A DNA stretch of 64,000 bases from Lentzea fradiae (lineage in GTDB: Bacteria; Actinomycetota; Actinomycetes; Mycobacteriales; Pseudonocardiaceae). Shown in pieces: positions 16,878 to 25,491 of the stretch. The number at the start of each line of letters is the position of its first letter. Positions within the stretch are counted from its first letter, which is position 1. The DNA is taken from NCBI RefSeq assembly GCF_900100955.1, contig NZ_FNCC01000017.1, positions 62,001 to 126,000 of the forward strand. Reading direction: 5' to 3'. Made by a program: the position numbers and the translations under genes. The notes under the pieces were generated by a model that did no database searches, had not been told where the DNA came from, and worked only from the letters and a program-made list of their open reading frames with translations.

Positions 16878-18524
16878 ATGCCAGGGTTGCGCAAGGTGTT
16901 CCGCGACGCCGTGGGCCGGGTGCACTCACTCCGCGTCTTGTCCGAGGCGGGCATGGTGAGTCACAAGAACGTGCGGATGTCGATGCGCGCGTTGCGGGAG
17001 GTCCAGGTCTGGGGGCCGAACGTCGCGGCGCTGCGCAGGGCCGTGCGGCTCAACCCGGACGGCGTCGCGGTGGTCGACGACCGCGGCTCGGTCACCTACC
17101 GCCAGCTCGACCGCCGTTCCGACGCGATCGCCCAGGGCCTGCGCGCGCTGGGCGTGCAGCACACCCACGTCGTCGCGGTGATGTGCCGCAACCACCGCGG
17201 CATGGTCGAGTCGCTGCTGGCCTGCGCGAAGCTCGGCGTGCGGGTGCTGCTCGTCAACACCGGCTTCGGCGCGCCGGTCGTCCTGGACCTGCTGCAGCGC
17301 GAGCGGGCGTCGCTGGTCATCCACGACGAGGAGTTCACGCCGCTGTTCCACCAGCTGCCGCCGTCGATCCCGCGGTGGCTCGCCTGGTCCCGCGACGGCC
17401 TCGACCGCCGCACCCCGACGCTGGACCAGCTGGTCGCCAAGGCACCCAGGGGTGAGCTGGCGCCGCCGCGCGAACCCGGCGTCGTCATCCAGCTCACGTC
17501 CGGCACCACCGGCACGCCCAAGGGCACCCCGCGCGAGATCAGGTCGGTGCTGACGGCCTCGGACTTCCTCGACCGCATCCCCATGCGGGCGAACGAGTCG
17601 ACGTTCATCGCCGCCCCGATCTTCCACTCGGTGGGCTACTCACACCTGACGCTCGCGATGTCGCTCGGCTCGCGCGCGGTGCTGCACCGCCGGTTCGACC
17701 CGCGCAAGACGCTGTGGTCGCTGCAGGGCCAGCGGTGCACGACGCTGGTGCTCGTCCCGACCATGCTGCAGCGGATCATGGAGCTGGACCGCTCGGTGCT
17801 CGACTCGTACGACCTGAGCAACCTGCGGATCGTGTTCTCCTCCGGCTCGCCGATCGCGCCGGAGCTGGTGCAGCGCACCACGGCCGTGCTCGGCCCGGTG
17901 CTCTACAACCTCTACGGCTCGACGGAGGTGGCGGTCGCCACCGTCGCCACGCCGGAGGACCTGGCGGTCGCGCCGTCCAGCGTCGGCCTGCCCCCGCACA
18001 ACTGCGACGTGCGCCTGTACGACGAGCAGGGCAACCGCATCACGCGGTCGTTCGTGACGGGCCGGATCTTCGTGCGCGGCTCGCTCACCGTGAACCTCTA
18101 CACCGACGGCACGCAGAAGGACTCCATCGACGGCCTCGTCGCGACCGGTGACCTCGGGCACTTCGACCCCAGCGGCCGGCTGTACTTCGACGGCCGCGAG
18201 GACGACATGATCGTGTCCGGCGGCGAGAACGTGTACCCGGTCGAGGTGGAGAACCTGCTGATGACGCACTACCGGGTGCGCGACGCGGCGGTGCTCGGCG
18301 TCCCCGATCCCGAGTACGGGCAACGGTTGCGCGCGTTCGTCGTGCCGGTCGCCGGGACACGCATCGACGTGCGGGAGCTGCGCGAGTTCGTGCGCACCCG
18401 GCTCGCGCGGCACAAGGTCCCGCGCGAGGTCGTGGTGGTGCCGAAGCTGCCGCGCAACGCGACCGGCAAGGTGGTGCGCCGCCAGCTCATGTCGATCCGG
18501 CTCGGACCTCCCCAGGCCCACTGA
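16878..18524 (+). CDS. Acyl-CoA synthetase (AMP-forming, FadD-like)
   Basis: 548 residues from ATG 16878 (GAGGAG site); the frame is open from 16761 without a better start. ANL superfamily motifs: 'QLTSGTTGTPKGTPR' P-loop (about 203), 'YNLYGSTEVA' A5, 'ATGDLGHFDPSGRLYFDGRE' A7/A8 region, and C-terminal 'PRNATGKVVRRQL' with the catalytic Lys. It activates a carboxylic acid, likely a fatty acid, to its CoA ester. It stands alone; the 187 bases before it hold no gene that I can see. Confidence 0.9.
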   Translation: MPGLRKVFRDAVGRVHSLRVLSEAGMVSHKNVRMSMRALREVQVWGPNVAALRRAVRLNPDGVAVVDDRGSVTYRQLDRRSDAIAQGLRALGVQHTHVVAVMCRNHRGMVESLLACAKLGVRVLLVNTGFGAPVVLDLLQRERASLVIHDEEFTPLFHQLPPSIPRWLAWSRDGLDRRTPTLDQLVAKAPRGELAPPREPGVVIQLTSGTTGTPKGTPREIRSVLTASDFLDRIPMRANESTFIAAPIFHSVGYSHLTLAMSLGSRAVLHRRFDPRKTLWSLQGQRCTTLVLVPTMLQRIMELDRSVLDSYDLSNLRIVFSSGSPIAPELVQRTTAVLGPVLYNLYGSTEVAVATVATPEDLAVAPSSVGLPPHNCDVRLYDEQGNRITRSFVTGRIFVRGSLTVNLYTDGTQKDSIDGLVATGDLGHFDPSGRLYFDGREDDMIVSGGENVYPVEVENLLMTHYRVRDAAVLGVPDPEYGQRLRAFVVPVAGTRIDVRELREFVRTRLARHKVPREVVVVPKLPRNATGKVVRRQLMSIRLGPPQAH

Positions 18525-18531
18525 GCGCGGG

Positions 18532-18948
18532 TCACCGCTCGAAACGGTCACCCCAGTCGCCCCGGTCGCCGCGGTCCCGGAACGGGCCGCGCTCGTCGAA
18601 CCGGTCGGGGCCGCGCTCGCCGCGGTCGTACATCCGCACGGGGCCGCGGTCGTCGAACCGGTTCGCCGCGACCGCGCCCACGACGCCGCCGCCGAGCACC
18701 AGGCCGAGCAGTCCGGCCGCGACCAGCCCGGTGGCCCGGTGGCCGGCGAAGCGGCGCACCCGGCCGGGACGCGCGGGGACGGCGTTCGCGGGTGTCGCCG
18801 CGGGTGGGGGAGGAGGCGCCTCGGCCGCGGAGGCCGCCGGCTGCTCCCCGGCCGGCAGCGGCGTGGTCGTCTGGTCGGGTGCGGGCCCGGCCGCCCGCGG
18901 TTCGTCGCCGGACCCCCGGTGCGGGGGCGTCGGTCCCTGCTCGCTCAT
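18532..18948 (-). CDS. Hypothetical single-pass membrane protein with Pro/Ala-rich N-terminus and RFDDRG repeats
   Basis: 138 residues. The first ~65 are Pro/Ala-rich and probably disordered, one membrane helix follows ('GLVAAGLLGLVLGGGVVGAV', about 73-93), and the short tail is a degenerate Asp/Arg/Gly repeat ('RFDDRGPVRMYDRGERGPD'). Likely a membrane protein with a cytoplasmic disordered head. No family recognised. Convergent with the acyl-CoA synthetase gene, 7 bases apart. Confidence 0.65.
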   Translation of the reverse strand: MSEQGPTPPHRGSGDEPRAAGPAPDQTTTPLPAGEQPAASAAEAPPPPPAATPANAVPARPGRVRRFAGHRATGLVAAGLLGLVLGGGVVGAVAANRFDDRGPVRMYDRGERGPDRFDERGPFRDRGDRGDWGDRFER

Positions 18949-18976
18949 GACTCCACGATGGGCGGCCCCGCTGTGG

Positions 18977-19258
18977 TCAGGCTGACAGGCACCTGTTCGT
19001 TTCCTGAAGCTCCTCCGAGTCGTGCGCCGAGTTCAGCACGGGCCGCGACCCGCCGAAGACGTGCCGCTGGTCGGCGTAGGTGGCGCCGAACAGCTCGCCG
19101 CCCACCTCCCCCGACCACCGGAAGTGCAACGTGGTGCGCGTGCCGTCACGGGCGTCACGGCGCGCGTAGTGGTCGCGCAGGTCGGCGTACAGCAGGCGCA
19201 GCTCGTCCCGGTTGGTCTCGGTGAGACGGACCGGGCATTCGACGACGACGTCGTGCAT
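18977..19258 (-). CDS. Hypothetical protein, 93 residues
   Basis: Starts at the ATG of 'MHDVVVECPVRLTE'; the frame extends upstream but with poorer composition. A small soluble protein with alternating helix and strand ('RDELRLLYADLRDHYARRD', 'TRTTLHFRWSGEVGGELF'). No motif recognised. Same strand as the preceding membrane protein, 28 bases apart, so possibly cotranscribed. Confidence 0.55.
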   Translation of the reverse strand: MHDVVVECPVRLTETNRDELRLLYADLRDHYARRDARDGTRTTLHFRWSGEVGGELFGATYADQRHVFGGSRPVLNSAHDSEELQETNRCLSA

Positions 19259-19354
19259 GGCGGTGCTCCGTTCGGCGGGTCGTGAGAGCACAGGGTGCTC
19301 GCCGCGGCGGCACGCCCACATCCGGGAAACCACTCAGAAGGGTCTGCGTAAGCC

Positions 19355-19900
19355 GTGTCGGCGCGCCGGGGGAAGAAAGCGGTTGCGGGCGCCCGCTTCA
19401 ATCAGGAGGTGGAACTCGTCCCCCTCCGCAAGGAGTTCGCCGCCGTGATGGCCGCGAGCGGCCCGAACGACGCCGAGGTCGACCGCCTCACCGGTACGCA
19501 CGCCACGTTCACCCTCGCCGATTACGAGGCTTACATCGAGCGGACGCTGAACGACCCGGACCGCTACACCCGTGCGATAACCGAGGACGGGAAGTTCCTC
19601 GGCGAGGTCGTTCTCACCGTCAATCCGCACAACCGCTCGGCGGGCCTGCGGATCGCGATGTGGGACGGTTATGGCAAGGGCTACGGGACAATGGCGATCC
19701 GGCACGTCCTGGACCACGCGTTCACCGCGCTCGGCCTGCACCGGGTGGAGCTGGAGGTGTACGCGTTCAACGAGCGGGCCATCCACGTCTACCGGAAACT
19801 CGGGTTCCGGGAGGAAGGCCGGCTCCGGGACGCGCTGCTCTGGGACGGCGTCTTCCACGACGCGATCGTCATGTCCATCTTGAGCACCGATAACATCTGA
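19355..19900 (+). CDS. GNAT-family N-acetyltransferase
   Basis: 181 residues, RimJ/RimL-like. Acetyl-CoA site is 'GYGKGYGTMAIRHVLDHAF' (about 107-125), followed by 'HRVELEVYAFNERAIHVYRKLGF', the canonical motif A/B of side-chain or peptide acetyltransferases. GTG 19355 is the annotated start; a later GTG sits directly on an AGGAGG and is too close to be its own start. Substrate unknown. Transcribed towards thrS, 34 bases upstream of it. Confidence 0.88.
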   Translation: MSARRGKKAVAGARFNQEVELVPLRKEFAAVMAASGPNDAEVDRLTGTHATFTLADYEAYIERTLNDPDRYTRAITEDGKFLGEVVLTVNPHNRSAGLRIAMWDGYGKGYGTMAIRHVLDHAFTALGLHRVELEVYAFNERAIHVYRKLGFREEGRLRDALLWDGVFHDAIVMSILSTDNI

Positions 19901-19934
19901 TCCGAACACCCATCAACCTCTGCTAGGAGTCATC

Positions 19935-21983
19935 GTGTCCGAGTCGCGTCCAGCCCTCGCCCAGAACCCGCCGCGCGTGGTGGTTCCGGCTGGGACGACG
20001 GCGGGCACGGCCGTGCGGGAGGCGGGACTGCCCGGCAAGGGCGCCGACGCGATCGTCGTCGTGCGCGACGCCGAGGGCCACCTGCGCGACCTGTCCTGGA
20101 CCCCGCAGGTCGAGGTGGAGGTCGAGGCCGTCGCCGCGGACACCGAGGACGGCCGCAGCGTCATCCGCCACTCCGCCGCGCACGTGCTCGCGCAGGCCGT
20201 GCAGCAGCAGTTCCCCGAGGCCAAGCTCGGCATCGGCCCGCCCGTGAAGGACGGCTTCTACTACGACTTCCAGGTCGAGAAGCCCTTCACGCCCGAGGAC
20301 CTGCAGGCGCTCGAGAAGCGCATGAAGCAGATCATCAAGTCCTCGCAGCGGTTCTCCCGCCGGGTCGTCGAGTCGGTCGACTCCGCGAAGGCCGAGCTGG
20401 CCGCCGAGCCGTTCAAGCTGGAGCTGGTCGACATCAAGAGCGACGTCGACACCAGCGAGGTCATGGAGGTCGGCGGCGGCGAGCTGACGATCTACGACAA
20501 CCTCGACCCGCGCACCGGCGAGCAGGTCTGGGGCGACCTGTGCCGCGGCCCGCACGTGCCGACCACCAAGCACATCCCGGCGTTCAAGCTGACCCGCGTG
20601 GCGGCGGCGTACTGGCGCGGCAACGAGAACAACCCGCAGCTCCAGCGCATCTACGGCACCGCGTGGGAGTCCGCCGAGGCCCAGGACGCCTACCTGGAGC
20701 GGCTGGCAGAGGCCGAGCGCCGCGACCACCGCAAGCTGGGCGTCGAGCTCGACCTGTTCTCGTTCCCGGACGAGATCGGCTCCGGCCTCGCGGTGTTCCA
20801 CCCCAAGGGCGGCATCATCCGCAAGGCGATGGAGGACTACTCCCGCCAGCGGCACACCGAAGAGGGCTACGAGTTCGTCTACTCGCCGCACATCACCAAG
20901 GGCAACCTGTTCGAGGTCTCCGGCCACCTCGACTGGTACCGCGACGGCATGTACCCGGCGATGCACCTCGACGCGGAGCTGAACGCCGACGGCACGGTCC
21001 GCAAGCCCGGCCAGGACTACTACCTCAAGCCGATGAACTGCCCGTTCCACGACCTGATCTTCAAGTCGCGGGGCCGGTCCTACCGCGAGCTGCCGCTGCG
21101 CATGTTCGAGTTCGGCGGCGTCTACCGGTACGAGAAGTCCGGCGTGGTGCACGGCCTCACCCGCGTGCGCGGCATGACGCAGGACGACGCGCACATCTTC
21201 TGCACCCGCGACCAGATCCGCGACGAGCTGGCCTCGCTGCTGAAGTTCGTGCTCGACCTGCTGCGCGACTACGGCCTGGACGACTTCTACCTGGAGCTCT
21301 CCACCAAGAACCCGGAGAAGTACGTCGGCCCGGACGAGATCTGGGAGGAGGCGACGGCGACGCTCGCCTCGGTGGCGGAGGAGTCCGGCCTGGAGCTGGT
21401 CCCCGACCCCGGTGGCGCCGCGTTCTACGGCCCCAAGATCTCGGTGCAGTGCCGTGACGCGCTCGGCCGCACCTGGCAGATGTCGACCATCCAGCTCGAC
21501 TTCAACCTGCCGGAGCGCTTCGAGCTGGAGTACACCGGCCCGGACGGCTCCCGCCAGCGCCCGGTCATGATCCACCGCGCGCTGTTCGGCTCGGTGGAGC
21601 GGTTCTTCGGCGTGCTGACCGAGCACTACGCGGGCGCGTTCCCGGCGTGGCTCGCGCCGGTGCAGGTCATGGGCATCCCGGTGACCAGCGAGAACGCCGA
21701 CCACCTCTTCGCGGTGCGCGACGTGCTGCGCAAGAAGGGCATCCGGGTCGACGTCGACGCCTCCGACGACCGCATGCAGAAGAAGATCCGCAACCACACC
21801 CTGCAGAAGGTGCCGTTCATGCTCCTGGCCGGTGCCAAGGACGTGGAGGCGAACGCGGTGTCGTTCCGGTTCCGCGACGGCACGCAGATCAACGGCGTGC
21901 CGGTCGAGCGGGCCGTCGAGCAGATCATCGACTGGGTGCAGCGCCGCGAGAACGCCTCGCCCACGGCGGAACTGCTCTCGTGA
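19935..21983 (+). CDS. thrS: Threonyl-tRNA synthetase
   Basis: 682 residues, class II synthetase charging tRNA-Thr. An N-terminal TGS domain (to ~65), second additional domain with 'HSAAHVLAQAVQQQFP', catalytic core with zinc ligand Cys ('MNCPFHDLIF'), motif 2 region 'YRYEKSGVVHGLTRVRG', motif 3 'HRALFGSVERFFG', and a C-terminal anticodon domain. GTG start with CTAGGAG upstream. The 34-base gap before it leaves no room for a T-box leader. The stop overlaps the HIT gene. Confidence 0.98.
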   Translation: MSESRPALAQNPPRVVVPAGTTAGTAVREAGLPGKGADAIVVVRDAEGHLRDLSWTPQVEVEVEAVAADTEDGRSVIRHSAAHVLAQAVQQQFPEAKLGIGPPVKDGFYYDFQVEKPFTPEDLQALEKRMKQIIKSSQRFSRRVVESVDSAKAELAAEPFKLELVDIKSDVDTSEVMEVGGGELTIYDNLDPRTGEQVWGDLCRGPHVPTTKHIPAFKLTRVAAAYWRGNENNPQLQRIYGTAWESAEAQDAYLERLAEAERRDHRKLGVELDLFSFPDEIGSGLAVFHPKGGIIRKAMEDYSRQRHTEEGYEFVYSPHITKGNLFEVSGHLDWYRDGMYPAMHLDAELNADGTVRKPGQDYYLKPMNCPFHDLIFKSRGRSYRELPLRMFEFGGVYRYEKSGVVHGLTRVRGMTQDDAHIFCTRDQIRDELASLLKFVLDLLRDYGLDDFYLELSTKNPEKYVGPDEIWEEATATLASVAEESGLELVPDPGGAAFYGPKISVQCRDALGRTWQMSTIQLDFNLPERFELEYTGPDGSRQRPVMIHRALFGSVERFFGVLTEHYAGAFPAWLAPVQVMGIPVTSENADHLFAVRDVLRKKGIRVDVDASDDRMQKKIRNHTLQKVPFMLLAGAKDVEANAVSFRFRDGTQINGVPVERAVEQIIDWVQRRENASPTAELLS

Positions 21984-22528
21984 CGCCTGAGTTCGTGCCG
22001 CAGGACGGTGTCGGGGTCCAGGACGCGTTGCAGCGCCTGTGGACCCCGCACCGCCTGTCCTACGTGCAGGGCACGGGCAAGGCGGACGGCGACGAGCCGG
22101 CCGGGTGCCCGTTCTGCCGCGTGGTGGCGCTGTCCGACGAGGACGGCCTGATCATCGCGCGCGGCGCCGAGGTCTTCGCGGTGCTGAACCTGTACCCGTA
22201 CAACCCGGGTCACCTGATGGTGCTGCCGTACCGGCACGTGCCGGACTACACGGACCTGACGGTGTCGGAGACGGCCGAGTTCGCCGCGTTCACGCAGAAG
22301 GCCATGCGGGTCGGCCGGCACGTGGCGGGGCCGCACGGGTTCAACGTGGGCATGAACCAGGGCGTCGTCGCGGGCGCCGGGATCGCCGCCCACCTGCACC
22401 AGCACGTCGTGCCGCGGTGGGGCGGGGACGCGAACTTCATGCCGGTCATCGGGCACACGAAGGTGCTGCCGCAGCTGCTCGGGGAGACCCGGCAGCTGCT
22501 CGCCGATGGCTGGAAGGCGGTCGACTGA
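21980..22528 (+). CDS. HIT-family hydrolase/phosphorylase
   Basis: 182 residues from GTG 21980 overlapping the thrS stop (GTGA). It carries zinc-like 'CPFCRVV', the 'NLYPYNPGHLMVLPYRHV' segment and the histidine triad 'AAHLHQHVVPRW'. The orthologous position in mycobacteria (between thrS and pgsA) is a HIT protein reported to act on diadenosine tetraphosphate; the same function is inferred here. Pairing a synthetase with Ap4A turnover is biochemically sensible because synthetases produce Ap4A. Confidence 0.92.
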   Translation: MTPEFVPQDGVGVQDALQRLWTPHRLSYVQGTGKADGDEPAGCPFCRVVALSDEDGLIIARGAEVFAVLNLYPYNPGHLMVLPYRHVPDYTDLTVSETAEFAAFTQKAMRVGRHVAGPHGFNVGMNQGVVAGAGIAAHLHQHVVPRWGGDANFMPVIGHTKVLPQLLGETRQLLADGWKAVD

Positions 22529-22542
22529 TCGTTTCACGCTCG

Positions 22543-22577
22543 CTATCGGTTGACTTTCGATAGATCGCGAGCGATAG
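22543..22577. promoter_or_regulatory. CTATCG/CGATAG repeats upstream of the small membrane gene
   Basis: CTATCG (22543-22548) pairs with CGATAG (22558-22563), and CGATAG recurs at 22572-22577, eight bases before a GTG start. Could be an operator for the small membrane protein gene or the end of the HIT transcript. Weak evidence. Confidence 0.28.
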
Positions 22578-22584
22578 TCGATCT

Positions 22585-22764
22585 GTGATTCGACTCGCCC
22601 TGACGCTGCTGGCCTGTCTTCTCGTCGTCGCGCTGGGGGTCGCGGCGCTGTTCTACGCGCAGTACGACGACGCTCCCGGTCTCGGCCTCATCGCGTTCGT
22701 GCTCATGGGCGGCGCGGTGGGCTTCGGCGTGCGCGCGGTATTGCGCGCACGGAAGTCCGTTTGA
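22585..22764 (+). CDS. Small two-helix membrane protein, 59 residues
   Basis: Starts GTG at 22585 and encodes 'VIRLALTLLACLLVVALGVA' as a first helix, a short loop with 'QYDDAPG', and a second helix 'LIAFVLMGGAVGFGVRAVL' ending in a basic tail. Too short for most ORF callers. A hairpin follows 7 bases after its stop. It is inserted in the otherwise conserved HIT-pgsA interval. Function unknown. Confidence 0.6.
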   Translation: MIRLALTLLACLLVVALGVAALFYAQYDDAPGLGLIAFVLMGGAVGFGVRAVLRARKSV

Positions 22765-22770
22765 CACCCT

Positions 22771-22795
22771 CACGCTAAACGCGGCGTTTAGCGTG
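22771..22795. terminator. Perfect palindromic hairpin after the small membrane gene
   Basis: CACGCTAAACGC (22771-22782) and GCGTTTAGCGTG (22784-22795) are perfectly complementary with a single G between. Located 7 bases past a stop codon, so probably a terminator; the near-gapless symmetry would also suit an operator for the rightward regulator that follows at 23053. Confidence 0.6.
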
Positions 22796-23052
22796 CGCGC
22801 CGGTTCGATTGATGTGCGCCCGATTAATGGACAAAAGAGTGACAACGGCCTCCCGGCTTTTGTCCGTCTGAGACAATGCCGCTTCGTTCCACGTGGCAAG
22901 GAATAACGGCACTACAACTTTCGGGTGCATTTCCGCGGTCCGTCGAAGCGTTTCACCAGCACAAAGCGATTCCAGGTAGGTGAGATCACCCACCTGGAGG
23001 TGCGCGCTGAAACCAAGAAGCAGCCTATGGCCGATCGCCTCGCCGAGTGTGA

Positions 23053-23910
23053 ATGGATACGGTGCGAACCATGACCGCACCTGAGCGTTCGCGATTAGCG
23101 AGAGAACGGCTTTCGCGTGAACTACGCCGGTTGCGCACCGAGGCGAAGATGACCGGCACGGCCACCGCCCGTGCCACCGGGATGAGCCAGTCCAAGCTGT
23201 CGAAGATCGAGAACGGCATGCTGCTCCCGTCCGTCACGGACGTGGAGCGACTCGTGGCGGAACTGGCCGCCACGAGGGAGACGCGCATCGAACTGGTCGA
23301 ACTCGCCAGATCGCTGCACGCCGAGGCGGAGACCCGCCGCGTCGTGCTGCACCGAGGGGCGCACCGTCACCAGCAGGCGATCAGCCGGGTGGAGGCGCGG
23401 GCGGCGACATCGAGGTTCTTCCAGGTCAACCTGGTGCCCTCGCTGTTGCAGTCCGAGTCCTACCTGCGGATCGTGCTGGGCACGATGCCTCCCGCGGAGC
23501 AGGAGGCCGCGGTGGCGGCGCTGCGCGTGCGCCGTTCCCGGATGGACGACCTGGCCAAGCAGTTCGTGTTCGTGGTGTCCGAGAGCGCCCTGCGCTGGCG
23601 GATGGGCTCACCCGAGCAGATGGCCGAGCAGATCGAGCACCTGATCGCGGTCCAGCGCAGACCGAACGTCCGGATCGGCGTGGTGCCGTGGACGGCGGAC
23701 GCGAACGTGGTGGCGCTGCACGGGTTCCACATCTACGACGAGCGCTACGTCACGGTCAGCGTGCTGACCGGCAACGCCACCATCACCGACCCGCTGGACG
23801 TGCGCGAGTACCTCGCGCTGTTCGGCAAGCTGGAGCGGATGGCGGTGCGGGGGGAGGAGCTGCAGGCGCTGCTGAAGCGCATCGCGGAGGACCACAGGAG
23901 ACTCGGCTAG
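23053..23910 (+). CDS. XRE-type regulator with DUF5753 ligand domain
   Basis: 285 residues (ATG 23053; MTAPERS at 23071 is an equal alternative). N-terminal helix-turn-helix ('MTGTATARATGMSQSKLSKI', about 32-60) and a C-terminal DUF5753 domain ('FFQVNLVPSLLQSESYLRI', 'RRPNVRIGVVPW'). Such regulators are extremely numerous in actinomycetes and usually control a small adjacent DUF397-type gene; none is present here. The 288 bases before it are less GC-rich than the genes and hold no convincing gene. Confidence 0.88.
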   Translation: MDTVRTMTAPERSRLARERLSRELRRLRTEAKMTGTATARATGMSQSKLSKIENGMLLPSVTDVERLVAELAATRETRIELVELARSLHAEAETRRVVLHRGAHRHQQAISRVEARAATSRFFQVNLVPSLLQSESYLRIVLGTMPPAEQEAAVAALRVRRSRMDDLAKQFVFVVSESALRWRMGSPEQMAEQIEHLIAVQRRPNVRIGVVPWTADANVVALHGFHIYDERYVTVSVLTGNATITDPLDVREYLALFGKLERMAVRGEELQALLKRIAEDHRRLG

Positions 23911-23965
23911 GCGGCCTCACCCGCGGGTCGGGTGTTTCAGCAGTCCAGCTAGGCTGCGACACGCC

Positions 23966-24568
23966 ATGCTGAACATCTTCGCTCGCGCGTCCGTCTCGCG
24001 CGTCACCGATCCGATCGGGGCGTGGCTGCTGGCGCGTGGCCTCACCCCCAACGCCGTGACGGTCGCCGGCACGGTCGGTGCCGTGGCGAGCGCGCTGTGG
24101 TTCATCCCCCGCGGGCAGCTCTTCCTGGGCAGCGCCCTGGTGACGTTCTTCGTGCTGCTCGACCTGATCGACGGCGCGATGGCCCGCGCGCAGGGACCCA
24201 CGAGGTTCGGCGCCGTGCTCGACGCCACCTGCGACCGCATCGCCGACGGGGCGCTGTTCGCCGCGCTCACCTGGTACGCGTTCGACACCGGTGCGCGCTG
24301 GACCGCCGTCGCCGGGTTCGTGTGCCTGGTCGCCTCGCAGGTCATCTCGTACGTCAAGGCGCGCGCCGAGGCGTCGGGGCTGGCGGCCGACGGCGGGCTG
24401 GCCGAGCGCGCCGAGCGGCTCATCGTCGTCCTGCTCGGCGCGGGCGTGCAGGGGCTCGGCGTGCCGCACCTGCTCGACGTGGCGCTGTGGCTGCTCGCGG
24501 TGATGACGGTGGCGACGGTGCTGCAGCGGGTCCTCGCGGTCGCGAAGTCGGCGCGGGAGGTGGCGTGA
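23966..24568 (+). CDS. pgsA: Phosphatidylinositol phosphate synthase (CDP-alcohol phosphatidyltransferase)
   Basis: 200 residues with about six membrane helices. The full CDP-alcohol phosphotransferase signature is present: D66-x2-D69-G70-x2-A73-R74-x7-G82-x3-D86-x3-D90. In actinobacteria the enzyme at this locus joins CDP-diacylglycerol and inositol-1-phosphate at the inner membrane, giving the precursor for PIMs. The gene order with patA and pimA supports this over phosphatidylglycerol synthase. Its stop overlaps the next GTG. Confidence 0.93.
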   Translation: MLNIFARASVSRVTDPIGAWLLARGLTPNAVTVAGTVGAVASALWFIPRGQLFLGSALVTFFVLLDLIDGAMARAQGPTRFGAVLDATCDRIADGALFAALTWYAFDTGARWTAVAGFVCLVASQVISYVKARAEASGLAADGGLAERAERLIVVLLGAGVQGLGVPHLLDVALWLLAVMTVATVLQRVLAVAKSAREVA

Positions 24569-25467
24569 ACCTCGCGACGCTCGGTTACACCGCGGGCTGG
24601 CGGCTGATCCGGCTGCTGCCAGAGTCGTGGGCGCGCGGCCTCTTCCGCGCGGGCGCCGACCTCGCCGCCAAGCGCGGTGGCGAGAGCGTCGAGCAGCTGC
24701 GCAGGAACTTGCGCAGGGTCGTCCCGCAGGCGGGCGAGGAGGAGCTCGACGACCTGGTCCGCGACTCCCTGCGGTCCTACGCCCGCTACTGGTGCGAGGC
24801 GTTCCGGCTGCCGTCGATGGACCTGAAGGCCGCCTACGAGAAGTGCGACTCGCAGGTGTCCGGCGTGGAGAACCTCGACGCGGCGCTGGCGAACGGCACC
24901 GGCGCGGTCGCCGCCCTGCCGCACAGCGGCAACTGGGACATGGCCGGTGTCTGGCTGGTGGGGCACTCCGGCACGTTCACGACGGTGGCCGAACGCCTCA
25001 AGCCCGAGTCGCTGTACCGCAAGTTCGTCGCGTTCCGCGAGACGCTGGGGTTCGAGGTGCTGCCGCTGCGCGGCGGCGACCGTCCACCCGCGACCGTGCT
25101 GGCCGAACGGCTGCGGTCGAACAAGGTCGTGTGCCTGATGGCCGACCGCGACCTGACCTCGACCGGCGTGCCCGTCACGTTCTTCGGCGAGCAGACCCTG
25201 ATGCCCGCCGGTCCCGCGCACCTGGCGGCGACGACCGGCGCGGCGCTGCTGCCGGTCGGCTGCTGGTTCACCGAGGACGGCTGGCACTTCCGCATCCACC
25301 CGCCGATCAAGGTGAGCACCGTCCAGGCCGCCACGCAGGCGCTCGCGGACGTGTTCGCCGCCGACATCGCGGCGCACCCCGCCGACTGGCACATGCTGCA
25401 GAAGCTGTGGCTGGCCGACCTGCCGGAGAGCAGGCGCGCCGCGCTCACCAGGAGGCTCTCCCGGTGA
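24565..25467 (+). CDS. patA: Phosphatidylinositol mannoside acyltransferase
   Basis: 300 residues of the LpxL/HtrB lysophospholipid acyltransferase family. Catalytic H120-x4-D125 lies in 'LPHSGNWDMAG'; 'LMADRDLTSTGVPVTFFGE' and 'GPAHLAATTGAALLP' complete the fold. It transfers a fatty acyl chain to the mannose of PIM1/PIM2. GTG start overlaps pgsA (GTGA), and pimA follows after 24 bases. Confidence 0.93.
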   Translation: MNLATLGYTAGWRLIRLLPESWARGLFRAGADLAAKRGGESVEQLRRNLRRVVPQAGEEELDDLVRDSLRSYARYWCEAFRLPSMDLKAAYEKCDSQVSGVENLDAALANGTGAVAALPHSGNWDMAGVWLVGHSGTFTTVAERLKPESLYRKFVAFRETLGFEVLPLRGGDRPPATVLAERLRSNKVVCLMADRDLTSTGVPVTFFGEQTLMPAGPAHLAATTGAALLPVGCWFTEDGWHFRIHPPIKVSTVQAATQALADVFAADIAAHPADWHMLQKLWLADLPESRRAALTRRLSR

Positions 25468-25491
25468 CGGTCGTGGCTGGGGCGTGACCAG

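Noticed and set aside
19901..19934. T-box leader for thrS
   Set aside because: Only 34 bases separate the acetyltransferase stop from the thrS start, too short for a T-box.
22775..23080. 101-codon leftward frame between the small membrane gene and the XRE/DUF5753 gene
   Set aside because: It starts inside the regulator's first codons, runs through a perfect terminator-like palindrome, and has weak third-position GC bias. A divergent small gene cannot be excluded, but I do not call it.
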